Assembly (NCBI GenBank): GCA_937974565.1
Contig: CALJWL010000012.1
Location: forward strand, 31,702 to 95,701
From: an uncultured Arenicella sp.
Lineage (GTDB): Bacteria; Pseudomonadota; Gammaproteobacteria; Arenicellales; Arenicellaceae
Reading direction: 5' to 3'
DNA: 64,000 nucleotides
Part shown: piece after piece, positions 26,136 through 36,750 of the stretch
How positions within the stretch are numbered: position 1 is the stretch's first letter
How the letters are laid out: every line of letters begins with the position of its first letter
The notes under the pieces: generated by a model
Told to the model about the DNA's origin: nothing
What the model saw: the letters and a program-made list of their open reading frames with translations, nothing else
Databases searched by the model: none
Translations under genes and position numbers: made by a program

Positions 26136-27092
26136 TTATATCTCTTCCTGAAAGAGACTGCTCACCGAATCACTTACCGTAATTCGACGAATTGACTCAC
26201 CAAGCAAATGAGAAACAGACAGTTGTCTTATTTTCTCACTTGCTGCGGCCGCATCTGACAGAGGAATGGTGTTAGTCACAACCACTTCATCCATCGTTGA
26301 CGCATTAATTCTATTCACGGCCTCACCGGATAAAACTGGGTGAGTACAATACGCCCTTACCGCTGTTGCACCGTGTTCTTTCAAAGCATCGGCGGCTTTA
26401 CATAAAGTATTGGCCGTATCGACCATATCGTCAATCAGCACACAACTGCGCCCATCAACGTCGCCAATTATGTTCATCACCTTAGCGACATTGGCTTTAG
26501 GACGACGCTTATCAATGATCGCAAGATCAACGCCCAAGCGTTTTGCCAAGGCTCTGGCACGAACCACGCCTCCCACATCCGGTGACACTACAACCAGATT
26601 ATCTTCATTCAAATTTTTGATGTCATCTAACAACACTGGCGAACCGTAAATGTTGTCAGTAGGGATGTCAAAAAAGCCTTGGATTTGATCTGCGTGTAAA
26701 TCCATGGTCAGCACGCGGTCAGCGCCAGCAGTACTCATCATGGATGCAATTAACTTAGCGCTGATTGGCACTCTAGAATTACGAGGGCGGCGATCTTGGC
26801 GTGCGTAACCGTAATATGGCATGACCGCCGTAATACGATGCGCTGATGAGCGATTACACGCATCGATCATCAACAATAATTCGATCAAGTTTTTGTGGCT
26901 GGGGGCACACGTCGGCTGGATGATAAACACATCTCGGCCTCGCACATTCTCTTGAATCTCAACGGTTATTTCACCGTCGCTAAACTGTTCAACTCGGGCT
27001 TTGCCCAATGGAACTTTTAGATAATCAACCACTTGAGCCGTAAGCTCAGGGTTAGCGTTACCAGAAAATACAAGTAAGTTTTCAAGTGCCAC
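26136..27092 (-). CDS. prs: Ribose-phosphate pyrophosphokinase
   Basis: The 318-residue PRPP synthetase makes 5-phosphoribosyl 1-diphosphate from ribose 5-phosphate and ATP, feeding nucleotide, His and Trp synthesis. Motifs are [11 protein letters not shown] (metal/ATP loop), [14 protein letters not shown] (ribose-phosphate and flexible loop) and [13 protein letters not shown] (PRPP loop). It follows ispE and tRNA-Gln on the same strand, the standard arrangement in Gammaproteobacteria. Confidence 0.97.
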   Translation of the reverse strand: MALENLLVFSGNANPELTAQVVDYLKVPLGKARVEQFSDGEITVEIQENVRGRDVFIIQPTCAPSHKNLIELLLMIDACNRSSAHRITAVMPYYGYARQDRRPRNSRVPISAKLIASMMSTAGADRVLTMDLHADQIQGFFDIPTDNIYGSPVLLDDIKNLNEDNLVVVSPDVGGVVRARALAKRLGVDLAIIDKRRPKANVAKVMNIIGDVDGRSCVLIDDMVDTANTLCKAADALKEHGATAVRAYCTHPVLSGEAVNRINASTMDEVVVTNTIPLSDAAAASEKIRQLSVSHLLGESIRRITVSDSVSSLFQEEI

Positions 27093-27416
27093 TGTAAAAC
27101 CTCTGTTTCGCTGCCAACATCGTTGTGTGACGGCTTATGTTTTGGTTAGAACTTATATTATTGAACGGTTATTCGATGCTTCTTCGACTCAGCCTTAACA
27201 CTCTAAGTCGACGACCAATTTAGCAATAACGATCAGGTAACGGTAAATAGTAAAGTTTGGGAATTATAAGTGTAAGTAAAAATTTTTTCAGCGCACACAA
27301 TGGAAAATCCGAAACATTCAATGCCTGTGCTTTATTAATTACACGGGTAAAAAATATTGAACGCGCTAGCCACGAATAAACCGCTAACAGACGATAACGA
27401 TAAAACGAAGAAAGAA

Positions 27417-27493
27417 TGGCTGGGGTGGAAGGATTCGAACCTTCGAATGCCGGAATCAAAATCCGGTGCCTTAGGCCACTTGGCTACACCCCA
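27417..27493 (-). tRNA. tRNA-Gln (anticodon TTG)
   Basis: Read on the minus strand, the sequence starts TGGGGTGTAGCC and ends CACCCCAGCCA, so the 7-base acceptor stem pairs and the 3-prime CCA is encoded. The anticodon arm CCGGA-TTTTGAT-TCCGG puts TTG in the anticodon position. The T-arm is GAAGG-TTCGAAC-CTTCC. Position between ispE and prs matches the usual tRNA-Gln site. Confidence 0.97.
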
Positions 27494-27558
27494 GTAGGTT
27501 TCTTAACTGATATCGTCTTCACTTGGCGATCCGTGCCGTTCATGAACCGGAGCGTATT

Positions 27559-28473
27559 CTACTCCAATTTTTCGAACAATGGGTGAAAATTTTCACCTTT
27601 AGCAACGAAACCCGATGAATTTAATGGTCGTTTTTGCAATACGCTTAACCCCACCTGCTCACTTTCAACCGGAAGGAATACCGAACCGCCTGAACCACTC
27701 ATTCTAGGCTTACCAAACTGCGACAACCACTCAAGAAGATCATTGACCTCTGGATGCTCAACACGAACGATTTCTTCAAGTTGATTAACACCAAAAGTGG
27801 CGTCTATAACACCTTCTGATGATCCGCTTTCGCCAACGTCAGCATCAACGCCTTTCTTGAGAGCGCGTATTTTCTTCATCTGAGGCATCGGTGTCAAACG
27901 TTTATTTGAAAAAATTTGTGCCGTTGACACTTCAATGTTCGGTATTAATACCAGATACCACGATTCTGGCGGAGTAATCGGGGTTAAATGCTCCCCAACT
28001 CCTTCAGCCCACGCTGATCTTCCTTCAATGAAAACCGGCACGTCAGCTCCAAGTTCTAAGCCGATAACGGCAAGCTCTTTCTTACTTAGGCCCAGTTGCC
28101 ATAAGTGGTTAAGGGCAATCAAAACCGTTGCCGCATCAGAGCTGCCACCCCCCAGTCCTCCCCCCATAGGCAACCGTTTGGTCAGGCTGATCGTAACCCC
28201 ACAATGGGGCTCGGCAAACGCTTTTAATTTATGCGCCGCTCGCAAACACAAATCACTCTCTTCACTAAAACCCAAATTGTAGCTTCGCCCTATCAGTCCT
28301 TGAGTATTTAATTCAAAAAACAAGTCATCTTTGACGCTTAAAAACTGAAATGCGGTCTGTAAATTATGATAGCCATCGGCGCGTTTACCCACCACATGTA
28401 AAAACAAATTAATTTTAGCGGGAGCGGGCCATGGTCCAGATCGTTGAGTTGAATGTTCAAATGAAATTGTCAT
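27559..28473 (-). CDS. ispE: 4-diphosphocytidyl-2-C-methyl-D-erythritol kinase
   Basis: A 304-residue GHMP-family kinase of the MEP isoprenoid pathway. The N-terminal P-A-P-A-K-I-N-L-F-L-H-V-V-G-K-R-x-D-G-Y-H is diagnostic, the glycine-rich ATP loop is P-M-G-G-G-L-G-G-G-S-S-D-A-A-T, and the third GHMP motif is R-M-S-G-S-G-G-S-V-F. A segment around residues 210-235 (after P-Q-M-K-K-I-R-A-L-K-K-G) looks like an insert relative to common IspE proteins. It is in line with lolB upstream. Confidence 0.96.
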   Translation of the reverse strand: MTISFEHSTQRSGPWPAPAKINLFLHVVGKRADGYHNLQTAFQFLSVKDDLFFELNTQGLIGRSYNLGFSEESDLCLRAAHKLKAFAEPHCGVTISLTKRLPMGGGLGGGSSDAATVLIALNHLWQLGLSKKELAVIGLELGADVPVFIEGRSAWAEGVGEHLTPITPPESWYLVLIPNIEVSTAQIFSNKRLTPMPQMKKIRALKKGVDADVGESGSSEGVIDATFGVNQLEEIVRVEHPEVNDLLEWLSQFGKPRMSGSGGSVFLPVESEQVGLSVLQKRPLNSSGFVAKGENFHPLFEKLE

Positions 28474-28589
28474 TGAAATAAGCGCTTTTAATTAGAAACC
28501 AAAAACCCAGGCTCACTCACGGAGCCAACGAAGTTAATTAACCTTTAGCGTGACGGCTTTGGTTCGCCGCTAACCTAAGATGGCCATTA

Positions 28590-29273
28590 TTACAGTCGCG
28601 TCCATGACTTCACAACCAATCGCACCTTAGCGGTTTCTTCAACACCACCATAAAATGCCGTTTTAGTTGCCACAATTTTTTTGGGTAAGCTGGGAGTTAA
28701 CCCATTAGGTTCTTGAAACTTTGAATAATCAATTTGCCACCCACGCTGGCCTATTGCCACCACGGCGTCTTCATTCATCAAATATTGCGTAACTGACTTA
28801 GGTTCAGGCACCACAAAAAGCCAATATTTCAACGCGCTGATCGGTATTGGCCAACCGGTAATTCGAGACAACAAGGCCTCGGCGCTGCGGCCTTGATGAG
28901 TGCGCCCGCGAGTATCGGTTAGCGTAACGCCATTAGAGTCAAATTCGATACGAATGGAACCCACGCCAAGAGGACCAAACAAGCGCATGACATTCGAATC
29001 GCCATTAACTTGCCACACAAGGTTGGCGGATTCTTTAATTTGGGGAGTACTGATGGCAATTTTCGCGGTCAGCTTCCAAGCATACAACTCATTGTGCCAA
29101 GCTTGACGATCCGAAAACACCTCAGTGTCATTTTTCCAGCCATCTCTTATCACCTCTTTGTGCTTAACTGAGTGGCAAGCACTTAATACCAAACCGGTCA
29201 TCACTATTAGAAATAGCCTCAACAGCGTAATTCCAGTAGCAAAATGAATCCGTGCCTGACTCATTATTACCAT
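28590..29273 (-). CDS. lolB: Outer-membrane lipoprotein insertion factor LolB
   Basis: LolB is the outer-membrane receptor that takes lipoproteins from LolA and inserts them. The 227-residue product carries a signal sequence with lipobox L-S-A-C at about residues 30-33. A beta-rich domain follows with A-W-K-L-T-A-K-I-A-I-S, the N-L-V-W-Q (usual x-x-x-W-Q) segment, and the L-S-R-I-T-G-W-P-I-P-I-S-A-L-K-Y-W segment where family members have the conserved G-x-x-x-P-x-x-x-L-x-x-W. The start at 29273 lies three bases after the upstream TPR gene; ATG at 29264 is an alternative. The gene pair with ispE is conserved. Confidence 0.9.
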   Translation of the reverse strand: MVIMSQARIHFATGITLLRLFLIVMTGLVLSACHSVKHKEVIRDGWKNDTEVFSDRQAWHNELYAWKLTAKIAISTPQIKESANLVWQVNGDSNVMRLFGPLGVGSIRIEFDSNGVTLTDTRGRTHQGRSAEALLSRITGWPIPISALKYWLFVVPEPKSVTQYLMNEDAVVAIGQRGWQIDYSKFQEPNGLTPSLPKKIVATKTAFYGGVEETAKVRLVVKSWTRL

Positions 29274-29276
29274 TAT

Positions 29277-31088
29277 CTAAGACCCGCTTCTGATGTGATC
29301 AACTTGCAAAGCCGAGTCCACGGTAATCCCATAACGTTGCATGGTTTCAAGCAACAAGCGGTTGTCTCCTTCTCGGTCAATCCAACTAAGCCAGATTTCT
29401 TTGGCTCTGGCCTGCTGACCTGATTCCCACAGCACTTCGGCCAAATGGGTGGCAATTTCCACTTCCTCACTAGCAGCATAGGCTCTTTCTAAAAATTCAA
29501 TTGCGGTCTCATAATCTTTCTGTCGATACGCCACCCAACCCATGCTGTCTAAAATGTGAGCATCATTGGGCCGCAATTTAACGGCTTTTTCAATCAGGGC
29601 ACGCGCTTCTTCATAGCGCTCGGTTTGATCCGCCAAGGTATACCCAAGGGCATTTAACGCATTTGCATGCTCTGGCTGCGCTTTGATAATCTCTCGCAGG
29701 TCAGGCTCGGCAATGTCTAATCGTTTCAATTCTGCGGCCACCAAAGCCCGCGCATACAACAAATCGTAATTATCAGGCAGATAGTAGAGTACTTCGTTAA
29801 TCGCACCCAGTGCTTCTTCATACTGGTATTCAGACATTAATAAATAATGACGACTCAATGCCAAATTCAAATATTGTGCCTCGGTGCGCGGTTCCAAGCC
29901 AGCCAACGTATTAATTGCGGAATCCAAACCGTAAAGCTCATAACGCGCATTAGCCACTTGAACTTGTGCGCTGAACAATAAATCTTGGTTCGCGATGTCA
30001 TTAAAATGACGCTCGGCTAACTGGTAATTTTTCTCTATATAATGGCGCCTAGCTAACGCCCAGCGTATATCGTCATTACTAGGGTCAATGTTTAATGCGC
30101 GCTGATAATATCGAATGGCCGCCGCACTGTCTTTTCGATCTTCGGCTAACGCACCTGCGTATTGCAATGCATCAATATCTCTGGGGGCCTTCTGCAACAA
30201 CGTTTGAATCGACATAAAGGCCGCATCAGCGTCGCCTTTACGCAACAGTTCAGCCGCATGATTAATTTGCATCATCACTGAGTCAGGATGGGATTTGACG
30301 TATTGAGCAATAAATTCGCCCCGCTCATCCAGCTTATCTTGCGAAGCCAATAGCTTGGCCTTCATTTGCGCGGCCAAATCCCAATCAGGGCGTTGCTCTA
30401 AGGCTTTGCGTACCCACACTTCAGATTGCTCAAAATCATTAAAATACTCGGCCACAAACGCCGAACTCAACGCGGCTTGAGGCGACTCTTGATATTGTTC
30501 AACCAGATAGTCAGCGGCCACCAAAGCACTTTCCTTATTTTTCTGACGCGTCAGTAGCGCCGCTATTTGCTTTACGTGCGAATCCAACTCTTTACCCTGC
30601 TTATGAAGGTCGATGCTGTTTTTGGCACCGTCTACGTCACCCGAACCCAATTGAGTAATCAACAGCATATTCAGCGGATCAGCCTCACCCGGCTCTAATT
30701 CATGCCACAGTTGGGCACCCAGCAAGCCCTTTTGGTAATCGTCATCTCTCAATGCCAGCAACGTGGCCAGCCTCGCCAGCCTGTAGTCTTTGGTCGACAA
30801 TGCCGTCTGCTGCGCCTTTTCCGCCGCTAACGACCATTGCCCTTGATAGCTGGCTAAATTAACCACCAACAAATTTTCCAACGTTTGAGCATCTAAACCC
30901 AGTTTAGGCAACTTCGGGTCATGAGACAGTTCCGCGTCAGACTTAATACTCAGCTGATCTGGGCTTGCTTCAATAAGCGCTTCGGCCTTCGCCGTATCAA
31001 CACGCTCACTCTCAACACCATTGGTCGCGCATGCACTTAGGCCGGCCACAAACGTGAATAAAGCCAACAACCTCAGCTTCTTTAACAT
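29277..31088 (-). CDS. TPR-repeat lipoprotein
   Basis: A protein of about 603 residues made almost entirely of tetratricopeptide repeats; clear copies include A-L-Q-Y-A-G-A-L-A-E-D-R-K-D-S-A-A-A-I-R and A-H-I-L-D-S-M-G-W-V-A-Y-R-Q-K-D. I take the ATG at 31088, which gives M-L-K-K-L-R-L-L-A-L-F and a lipobox L-S-A-C; two upstream Met codons are possible. A TPR protein before lolB is usual in Gammaproteobacteria and Burkholderiales; its partners are not well defined. It is probably an outer-membrane-facing scaffold on the periplasmic side. The last codons almost touch lolB, so the two are translated from one message. Confidence 0.85.
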   Translation of the reverse strand: MLKKLRLLALFTFVAGLSACATNGVESERVDTAKAEALIEASPDQLSIKSDAELSHDPKLPKLGLDAQTLENLLVVNLASYQGQWSLAAEKAQQTALSTKDYRLARLATLLALRDDDYQKGLLGAQLWHELEPGEADPLNMLLITQLGSGDVDGAKNSIDLHKQGKELDSHVKQIAALLTRQKNKESALVAADYLVEQYQESPQAALSSAFVAEYFNDFEQSEVWVRKALEQRPDWDLAAQMKAKLLASQDKLDERGEFIAQYVKSHPDSVMMQINHAAELLRKGDADAAFMSIQTLLQKAPRDIDALQYAGALAEDRKDSAAAIRYYQRALNIDPSNDDIRWALARRHYIEKNYQLAERHFNDIANQDLLFSAQVQVANARYELYGLDSAINTLAGLEPRTEAQYLNLALSRHYLLMSEYQYEEALGAINEVLYYLPDNYDLLYARALVAAELKRLDIAEPDLREIIKAQPEHANALNALGYTLADQTERYEEARALIEKAVKLRPNDAHILDSMGWVAYRQKDYETAIEFLERAYAASEEVEIATHLAEVLWESGQQARAKEIWLSWIDREGDNRLLLETMQRYGITVDSALQVDHIRSGS

Positions 31089-31127
31089 AAAATAAAGTTT
31101 TGTTTTTTTATACATAAAAATTCTCAT

Positions 31128-31451
31128 ACGGCCAAGCTGGGGTTACGGCAATTAATACGCGCCAAATAAACTCGGCGCACCTCGTTCTGGTCGCAGAAAA
31201 CACCAACACCACGATCAAGCAAACCTTCACCAAATAACACACGGCTAAGACCTCAATTTGTGCATTATAAACATAAGACCGGCAAGCGACACGTCATCGC
31301 ACTTAAGTATTAACAAAGATCGACCATAGGCACTTCTTACACGCATTGGTAAGACTGTTCTTAACTTTATCCTAATGAATCACTACAATAAGCATGTATT
31401 GCGGCTAATCAATGCATCGTTTCTTTTAATAGATGCGCCACTTCGGCACAA
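31128..31451. other. Divergent intergenic region
   Basis: About 320 bases (450 with the chosen starts) between the leftward TPR-lolB-ispE block and a rightward membrane-protein gene. It must contain promoters for both directions. I see no RNA gene, repeat or recognisable operator. Confidence 0.4.
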
Positions 31452-31535
31452 TTGGCTAAGACACATTGCCCGCTCTCGGCCCTAATAACGCATTTACATA
31501 GGCGATATTACAAACCGCACACTAGATCAATTCAT

Positions 31536-33185
31536 ATGCTTAATAGCTTAACTGTGTTTCTCACACTCATCGCCTTCATTGCCTTTGGTTATCTAAGCCT
31601 ACTGCGCCTGTTGACCAAGCAATATTTTAGCCCTAAATCTAAGAACACTTTGTTTCAAAAACCTTCGGTTCTATTTGAAAATAATTATTTACTCAGAAAT
31701 CTAGGCAGCAGTGCTTTTTTTGTTAGTTTACCGGCAACCGCTCTCTTATTGTTTTGGGGTGCGGGGCCGGCATTGATATGGCTGATTATTTTCCATTTCT
31801 TGGCCGAATCAATTTTTCACCTGCAGTACAGCAGCCAACAATCCGATTCAACCATCGCCGATCACTTATTACGCTCTAATAGTGCGATCATGGCCACCGT
31901 TGAACAAGGCATGATTCAAGCTTTCTTTTTATTGTGCATGGCGGTTGTTGTTGCCTTGGTTGCCACGCTATTGGATCGCCAGCCGGGTTTACTCTTCGCC
32001 CTTCTCTTTCTGTTGCCTGCCCGTGGTTTGATTAGCCACCCAAGCGCCGCAATACCCACATTTGCTAGAGTGTTGGGGGCCATTGGTTTGCTCGCCTTAG
32101 GCTTAGCTTTCAGTGATCAATTAGGGTTTTCCGTTTACGGTGATTGGGCACCATTGGGAACGACAGTACCCTGGTTAGTGTTTAACATGCCCACCTTAAT
32201 TGCCGCTATAATTGTGGCAGCCGTGTTTCAATTAGAAACCAATCGCGGCTTCAAGCAAGACCTGTCGCTCTTGTCTGGGATTATCATCGTCTTACTCATC
32301 GTCGCCATGACCATCAAATTACTGTGGTTGCGCCCAATTTTAGACGCTCCATTAAACTCGAACCATGTCAGCAATGAAACATTACCCAGCCTAATCGGTT
32401 TCTCTCTGTTTATTTTTGCCGGGTTTACCGCCTTTCTTGTGCGACTGTTAAACGAAGAAGAAAATGAAACACAGCATGGCTCAAAACAGTTTAGTCGCCT
32501 GCAAACCGGTGGCTTATTACACACAATTTACATGTCTCTGCTGGTAATAAGTTTAGCCTCAGCCTTAGGAATTGGTGCGTGGAAGACTCACTTTATCGAT
32601 TGGTCAATGACATTGAATATCCTTGATTATCTCAATCTCGCCATCTCAAGCAACTTGAATTTGATCTACGCTGATGCCAGTTCAGGTGCCTTGCTGCATA
32701 CGGTATTGCTGGCCGCTCTGTGCTTTACAGGCTTCAGTTTTCTCTTGATGTGTGCCAACCAGCTTAGTCTAGAAGAAACCGAGAATGAGACCGTGTTATC
32801 ACTGGTTGTTGAAGCTAAAATACCACAGGCCATTGGGATTTTTATCGTCAGCGCTTACTTTATCGGCAATGGAATCAGCATCAATACATGGCTATTGATT
32901 GGCATTCTCGCATGGGTTCTTTTTAGCCACTTAATTATTGGCATGGGCGTGGAGAGGGTTCGAAGTTCAAATAGCAATGCGCTTTTTTCCATTATAACCC
33001 TATTGGTGGTAGGCGCAGGCTTTCTGCAAGTACTCGCATTATCAATAAACTGGCTATTAAACGATCATTACGTCTACCTATGTCTGGCTCTGATTATTCT
33101 AGTAGGTTCGATCAGTTTATGGATAAAAGACCTTCCTGCTTTACTAAAAGCCTCAAATCACACAGAAAAGTCCAACTTTCTATAG
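31536..33185 (+). CDS. Polytopic inner-membrane protein, possibly CstA-like
   Basis: About 549 residues from the ATG at 31536 (M-L-N-S-L-T-V-F-L-T-L); the frame is open further upstream but that part lacks coding character. There are some fourteen strongly hydrophobic segments and few charged loops. The second to fourth segments (G-A-G-P-A-L-I-W-L-I-I-F-H-F-L-A-E-S, then a short loop T-I-A-D-H-L-L) resemble the early part of carbon-starvation CstA proteins in layout, as does the long row of later helices. The match is loose and the length is shorter than CstA (about 700). Treat it as a membrane protein of unknown transport function. It faces away from the TPR gene and precedes hemA by about 180 bases. 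Confidence 0.5.
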   Translation: MLNSLTVFLTLIAFIAFGYLSLLRLLTKQYFSPKSKNTLFQKPSVLFENNYLLRNLGSSAFFVSLPATALLLFWGAGPALIWLIIFHFLAESIFHLQYSSQQSDSTIADHLLRSNSAIMATVEQGMIQAFFLLCMAVVVALVATLLDRQPGLLFALLFLLPARGLISHPSAAIPTFARVLGAIGLLALGLAFSDQLGFSVYGDWAPLGTTVPWLVFNMPTLIAAIIVAAVFQLETNRGFKQDLSLLSGIIIVLLIVAMTIKLLWLRPILDAPLNSNHVSNETLPSLIGFSLFIFAGFTAFLVRLLNEEENETQHGSKQFSRLQTGGLLHTIYMSLLVISLASALGIGAWKTHFIDWSMTLNILDYLNLAISSNLNLIYADASSGALLHTVLLAALCFTGFSFLLMCANQLSLEETENETVLSLVVEAKIPQAIGIFIVSAYFIGNGISINTWLLIGILAWVLFSHLIIGMGVERVRSSNSNALFSIITLLVVGAGFLQVLALSINWLLNDHYVYLCLALIILVGSISLWIKDLPALLKASNHTEKSNFL

Positions 33186-33367
33186 AACCGAACGCTCACA
33201 AGCACACTAAACAATCCCCACACCAATGAAATTAATAGACTAAAACAATAAGACTTAACCAAAAGAACGATAAGCTAACGCATGCGTAAGCATAGGTTAG
33301 CGCGCTAAAACAGGTTAAAATAGCGTTTAAAGGCACTCTTGCCTCTGACTAGCAACCACACAACCCC

Positions 33368-34615
33368 ATGCAAGTATTGTCCATAGGCTTAAATCACAAC
33401 ACCGCTCCCGTCGAAGTCCGAGAGCGTGCCGCTGTGGCCGCAGAACACTTGGACGATGCGCTAAAGGACATATCCAGACACAACGATATTGAGGAAGCCA
33501 CGATACTCTCGACCTGCAACCGCACGGAAGTGTACTGCCACGTACCAGACACTGACATTCACACCGTCAGTGATTGGCTATGTGATTTTCACGAGCTGCG
33601 CAAAGATGAAGTAGCGCCTTACCTTTATGCTTTACCTAACCGAGATGCCGTGCAACATGCGTTTCGTGTGGCGTCGGGTCTCGACTCTATGGTCATCGGT
33701 GAACCGCAAATATTGGGGCAAATGAAAACGGCTTTTGCCAAAGCACATAAAAATGGCAACACTGGAAAAATATTGAATCGCTTATTTCAGAACACTTTCT
33801 CGGTGGCAAAGGAAATACGCACCAGCACCACGATAGGTAACAGCGCAGTGTCGGTGGCCTACGCCGCCGTAACGCTGTCAAAAAGTATTTTCTCTGAAAT
33901 ATCAGAACAAACGGTCATGCTTGTTGGTGCTGGCGAAACAATTGAACTCACCTGTCGACATTTATACAGACAAGGCGTACGAAAAATCATTATTGCGAAC
34001 CGCACCCTGTCTCGCGCCGAAGATCTGGTCAATGAGTTTGGCGCAGAAGTCATCACGCTGCACGAACTCTCGACCCGCTTACCCGAAGCCGACATGGTCT
34101 TCAGCTCTACGGCCAGCACTTTGCCAATATTGGGTAAAGGCACATTTGAAAGTGCGCTAAAAATACGTAAAAATCGCCCTGTTTTTGTGGTTGACTTAGC
34201 CATCCCCAGAGACGTTGAGCCTGAAGTCGGCAATTTAAAAAATGTGTTTCTTTACACGGTCGATGACCTGCAAGCGGTGGTAACCGAAAATCTTGAGTCG
34301 CGCAAACAAGCCGCGATTGAGGCTGAGAAAATAGTGACTGATCGAGCCGACGAATTTATGCATTGGTTTAGAAATCTCGCTTCTGTACCAACATTACGAG
34401 AATTGCGCGATCGCACTAACGCAATCAAAGACAATGAATTGAATAACGCTAGGCGGCGGTTGCAAGCAGGCGACGACCCCAGCGAGGTACTCGAATTATT
34501 CGCTCACGCATTGTCGCAAAAATTCATGCATTACCCCACCGAGTCATTACGTCAAAAGCACGATGAAGACCTGTTAGTGGCGGCACGCGAACTGTTCGGC
34601 CTAGACATAAAATAA
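33368..34615 (+). CDS. hemA: Glutamyl-tRNA reductase
   Basis: A 415-residue enzyme that reduces glutamyl-tRNA(Glu) to glutamate-1-semialdehyde with NADPH, the first step of C5 haem synthesis. The N-terminal G-L-N-H-N-T-A-P-V-E-V-R-E and the catalytic Cys in S-T-C-N-R-T-E-V-Y are present, then the NADPH domain (V-G-A-G-E-T-I-E-L) and the helical dimerisation domain. It heads hemA-prfA-prmC, the conserved gammaproteobacterial order, and faces away from the lolB-ispE block. Confidence 0.96.
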   Translation: MQVLSIGLNHNTAPVEVRERAAVAAEHLDDALKDISRHNDIEEATILSTCNRTEVYCHVPDTDIHTVSDWLCDFHELRKDEVAPYLYALPNRDAVQHAFRVASGLDSMVIGEPQILGQMKTAFAKAHKNGNTGKILNRLFQNTFSVAKEIRTSTTIGNSAVSVAYAAVTLSKSIFSEISEQTVMLVGAGETIELTCRHLYRQGVRKIIIANRTLSRAEDLVNEFGAEVITLHELSTRLPEADMVFSSTASTLPILGKGTFESALKIRKNRPVFVVDLAIPRDVEPEVGNLKNVFLYTVDDLQAVVTENLESRKQAAIEAEKIVTDRADEFMHWFRNLASVPTLRELRDRTNAIKDNELNNARRRLQAGDDPSEVLELFAHALSQKFMHYPTESLRQKHDEDLLVAARELFGLDIK

Positions 34616-34774
34616 GATGCTTATCATCATGACTTAGCTTCTGGCAACTTCAAATTCGAGACTATTCTGGGCATCTCATCCAATAAGTCTCTAACCTGTA
34701 TTTCGCAATTTACACTGCATAACAAATTAGCTTGCCAGTCTTTAATGTCTTAAAACCCAATACCCAAAATAACA

Positions 34775-35863
34775 ATGAAAGAATCCATACGCTTCAAATT
34801 AGAAGGCCTTGTTGAACGCCAAGAAGAATTAAATGTGTTGCTGTCTCAACCTGAAACAATGAGCGATCAGAACCATTTTCGAAAACTCAGTATCGAGCTA
34901 TCTGAGATTGGGCCAATCATTGAAAATTTTGAAGAGTACCGTGGCTTAGAAGGCGATGCCGAGGCTGCGCAGATGATGCTTGAGGAAGACGATAAAGAAA
35001 TGCGCAAAATGGCGCATGACGAATTATCCGAAATCAAAGAGCGACAAGAGGTTTTACTGGCCGATCTACAAAAGCTGCTGCTGCCCAAAGACCCCAACGA
35101 TGATAATAATATCTTTTTGGAAATTCGCGCCGGAACCGGCGGTGACGAAGCGGCCATTTTTTCAGGCGATTTGTTTAAAATGTATTCACTGTATGCCGAA
35201 TCACAAAAATGGCGAGTGGAAATTCTCAGTTCAAATCAAGGCGAACACGGAGGGTATAAAGAAATTATTTCACGCATCGAAGGCCATGGGGCATACTCTA
35301 AATTAAAATTCGAGTCTGGCGCGCATCGCGTTCAACGAGTGCCTGAGACCGAAACCCAAGGTCGAGTACACACATCGGCCTGCACCGTTGCAATCCTGCC
35401 AGAAGCCGAAGGCATTGACGATGACATGGAAATTAATGCCAATGATCTTCGCATTGATACCTATCGTGCCTCTGGCTCAGGCGGTCAGCACGTCAACAAA
35501 ACCGATTCCGCGGTTCGACTGACGCACTTACCCACAGGCACCGTTGTCGAATGTCAAGATGAACGCTCACAGCACAAAAATAAAGCACGGGCGATGTCCA
35601 TGCTAAAGGCTCGAATTTTGGATGCCGAGCGTCAAGCACAAGCCGCCGAGCAAGCCGAAACCCGCAAAAGTTTGGTTGGCAGCGGTGACCGCTCAGAACG
35701 CATACGCACCTACAATTACCCTCAAGGCCGCGTCACCGACCATCGCATCAACCTCACACTGTATAAACTGGATTCAGTGATGACCGGCGGCTTGGCTGAG
35801 GTCATTGACCCACTCACCACCGAGCATCAGGCCAATCTTTTGGCCGAGCTGGGTGATGGCTAA
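34775..35863 (+). CDS. prfA: Peptide chain release factor 1
   Basis: A 362-residue RF1 that reads UAA and UAG. The catalytic G-G-Q is in [16 protein letters not shown], where the Gln is methylated by PrmC, the next gene. The codon-recognition loop (around [16 protein letters not shown]) holds the P-x-T-like segment of RF1. Spacing to prmC is 14 bases, consistent with an operon. Confidence 0.96.
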   Translation: MKESIRFKLEGLVERQEELNVLLSQPETMSDQNHFRKLSIELSEIGPIIENFEEYRGLEGDAEAAQMMLEEDDKEMRKMAHDELSEIKERQEVLLADLQKLLLPKDPNDDNNIFLEIRAGTGGDEAAIFSGDLFKMYSLYAESQKWRVEILSSNQGEHGGYKEIISRIEGHGAYSKLKFESGAHRVQRVPETETQGRVHTSACTVAILPEAEGIDDDMEINANDLRIDTYRASGSGGQHVNKTDSAVRLTHLPTGTVVECQDERSQHKNKARAMSMLKARILDAERQAQAAEQAETRKSLVGSGDRSERIRTYNYPQGRVTDHRINLTLYKLDSVMTGGLAEVIDPLTTEHQANLLAELGDG

Positions 35864-35877
35864 TTTAGGTACGTAAC

Positions 35878-36720
35878 GTGATTAGTTACCGAGGGCTGCT
35901 GGACGACGCCGCTCACACTCTTTATGACAGTTCAGAAACGCCCAGAATAGACGCCGAGTATTTATTACTGCATGTAATCGACAAATCCATGGCGTGGATC
36001 ATCTCTTACGGAGACAGCAACGCCACAAAGGCACACACCTTAGAGTTTTACAGCTTGATTGAACAACGCGCCAAAGGAGTGCCAGTGGCTTATTTGATGG
36101 GCTACCGGGACTTTTGGACATTGCGGCTGCGAGTAAATAAACACGTTTTGATTCCTCGTGGCGACACTGAAATATTGGTCGAACAAGCGCTGGTCAGATT
36201 GGATAAGTTCAACGAACATAAAATCGCTGATCTCGGCACCGGCAGTGGTGCCATCGCATTAAGCCTCGCAAAAGAGCGCCCAAACAGCTCAGTGGTGGCC
36301 ATTGACCTGCACCAAGAAGCCATCAATATTGCAAGACAAAACGCGGTGGAGAACAAACTAAGCAATGTCGTGTTCCGCCAATCTAACTGGTTAGACGATG
36401 CCGATAAAGAGCAATATGATTTGATTGCCAGCAACCCCCCTTATGTCGAAGCGTCTGACTCGCACTTAGATAAAGGCGATCTGCGCTTTGAACCCAGCAC
36501 CGCACTGATTGCCAAAGACAAAGGCTTAGCAGACCTTAGAGCTATTATTGAAAAAGCACCACAGCATTTAGTTGAAAACGGATGGCTGTTACTGGAACAT
36601 GGCTATAATCAAGCTGATCAGGTACACGACCTGTTAGCGAAGGCCGGTTTTACCAATATTCAATTGTACTCAGACCTAAATCATCTTCCGCGTTGTACCG
36701 CCGCTAAGTGGCCAGCGTGA
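35878..36720 (+). CDS. prmC: Release-factor glutamine methyltransferase
   Basis: A 280-residue SAM-dependent enzyme that methylates the GGQ glutamine of release factors. It has an N-terminal helical domain, then the SAM domain with I-A-D-L-G-T-G-S-G-A-I-A-L-S and the catalytic N-P-P-Y at about residue 185. The start is GTG. It directly follows its substrate gene prfA. Confidence 0.95.
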   Translation: MISYRGLLDDAAHTLYDSSETPRIDAEYLLLHVIDKSMAWIISYGDSNATKAHTLEFYSLIEQRAKGVPVAYLMGYRDFWTLRLRVNKHVLIPRGDTEILVEQALVRLDKFNEHKIADLGTGSGAIALSLAKERPNSSVVAIDLHQEAINIARQNAVENKLSNVVFRQSNWLDDADKEQYDLIASNPPYVEASDSHLDKGDLRFEPSTALIAKDKGLADLRAIIEKAPQHLVENGWLLLEHGYNQADQVHDLLAKAGFTNIQLYSDLNHLPRCTAAKWPA

Positions 36721-36750
36721 CGAAAAAAACAGACGCTTACAGGAGAACAC

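Noticed and set aside
25929..26195. Rightward 88-codon open frame in the rplY-prs spacer
   Set aside because: It overlaps the end of prs on the opposite strand and spans the terminator-like hairpin; composition is not protein-like.
27220..27459. Leftward 79-codon open frame
   Set aside because: It runs into the tRNA-Gln gene and has no coding character.
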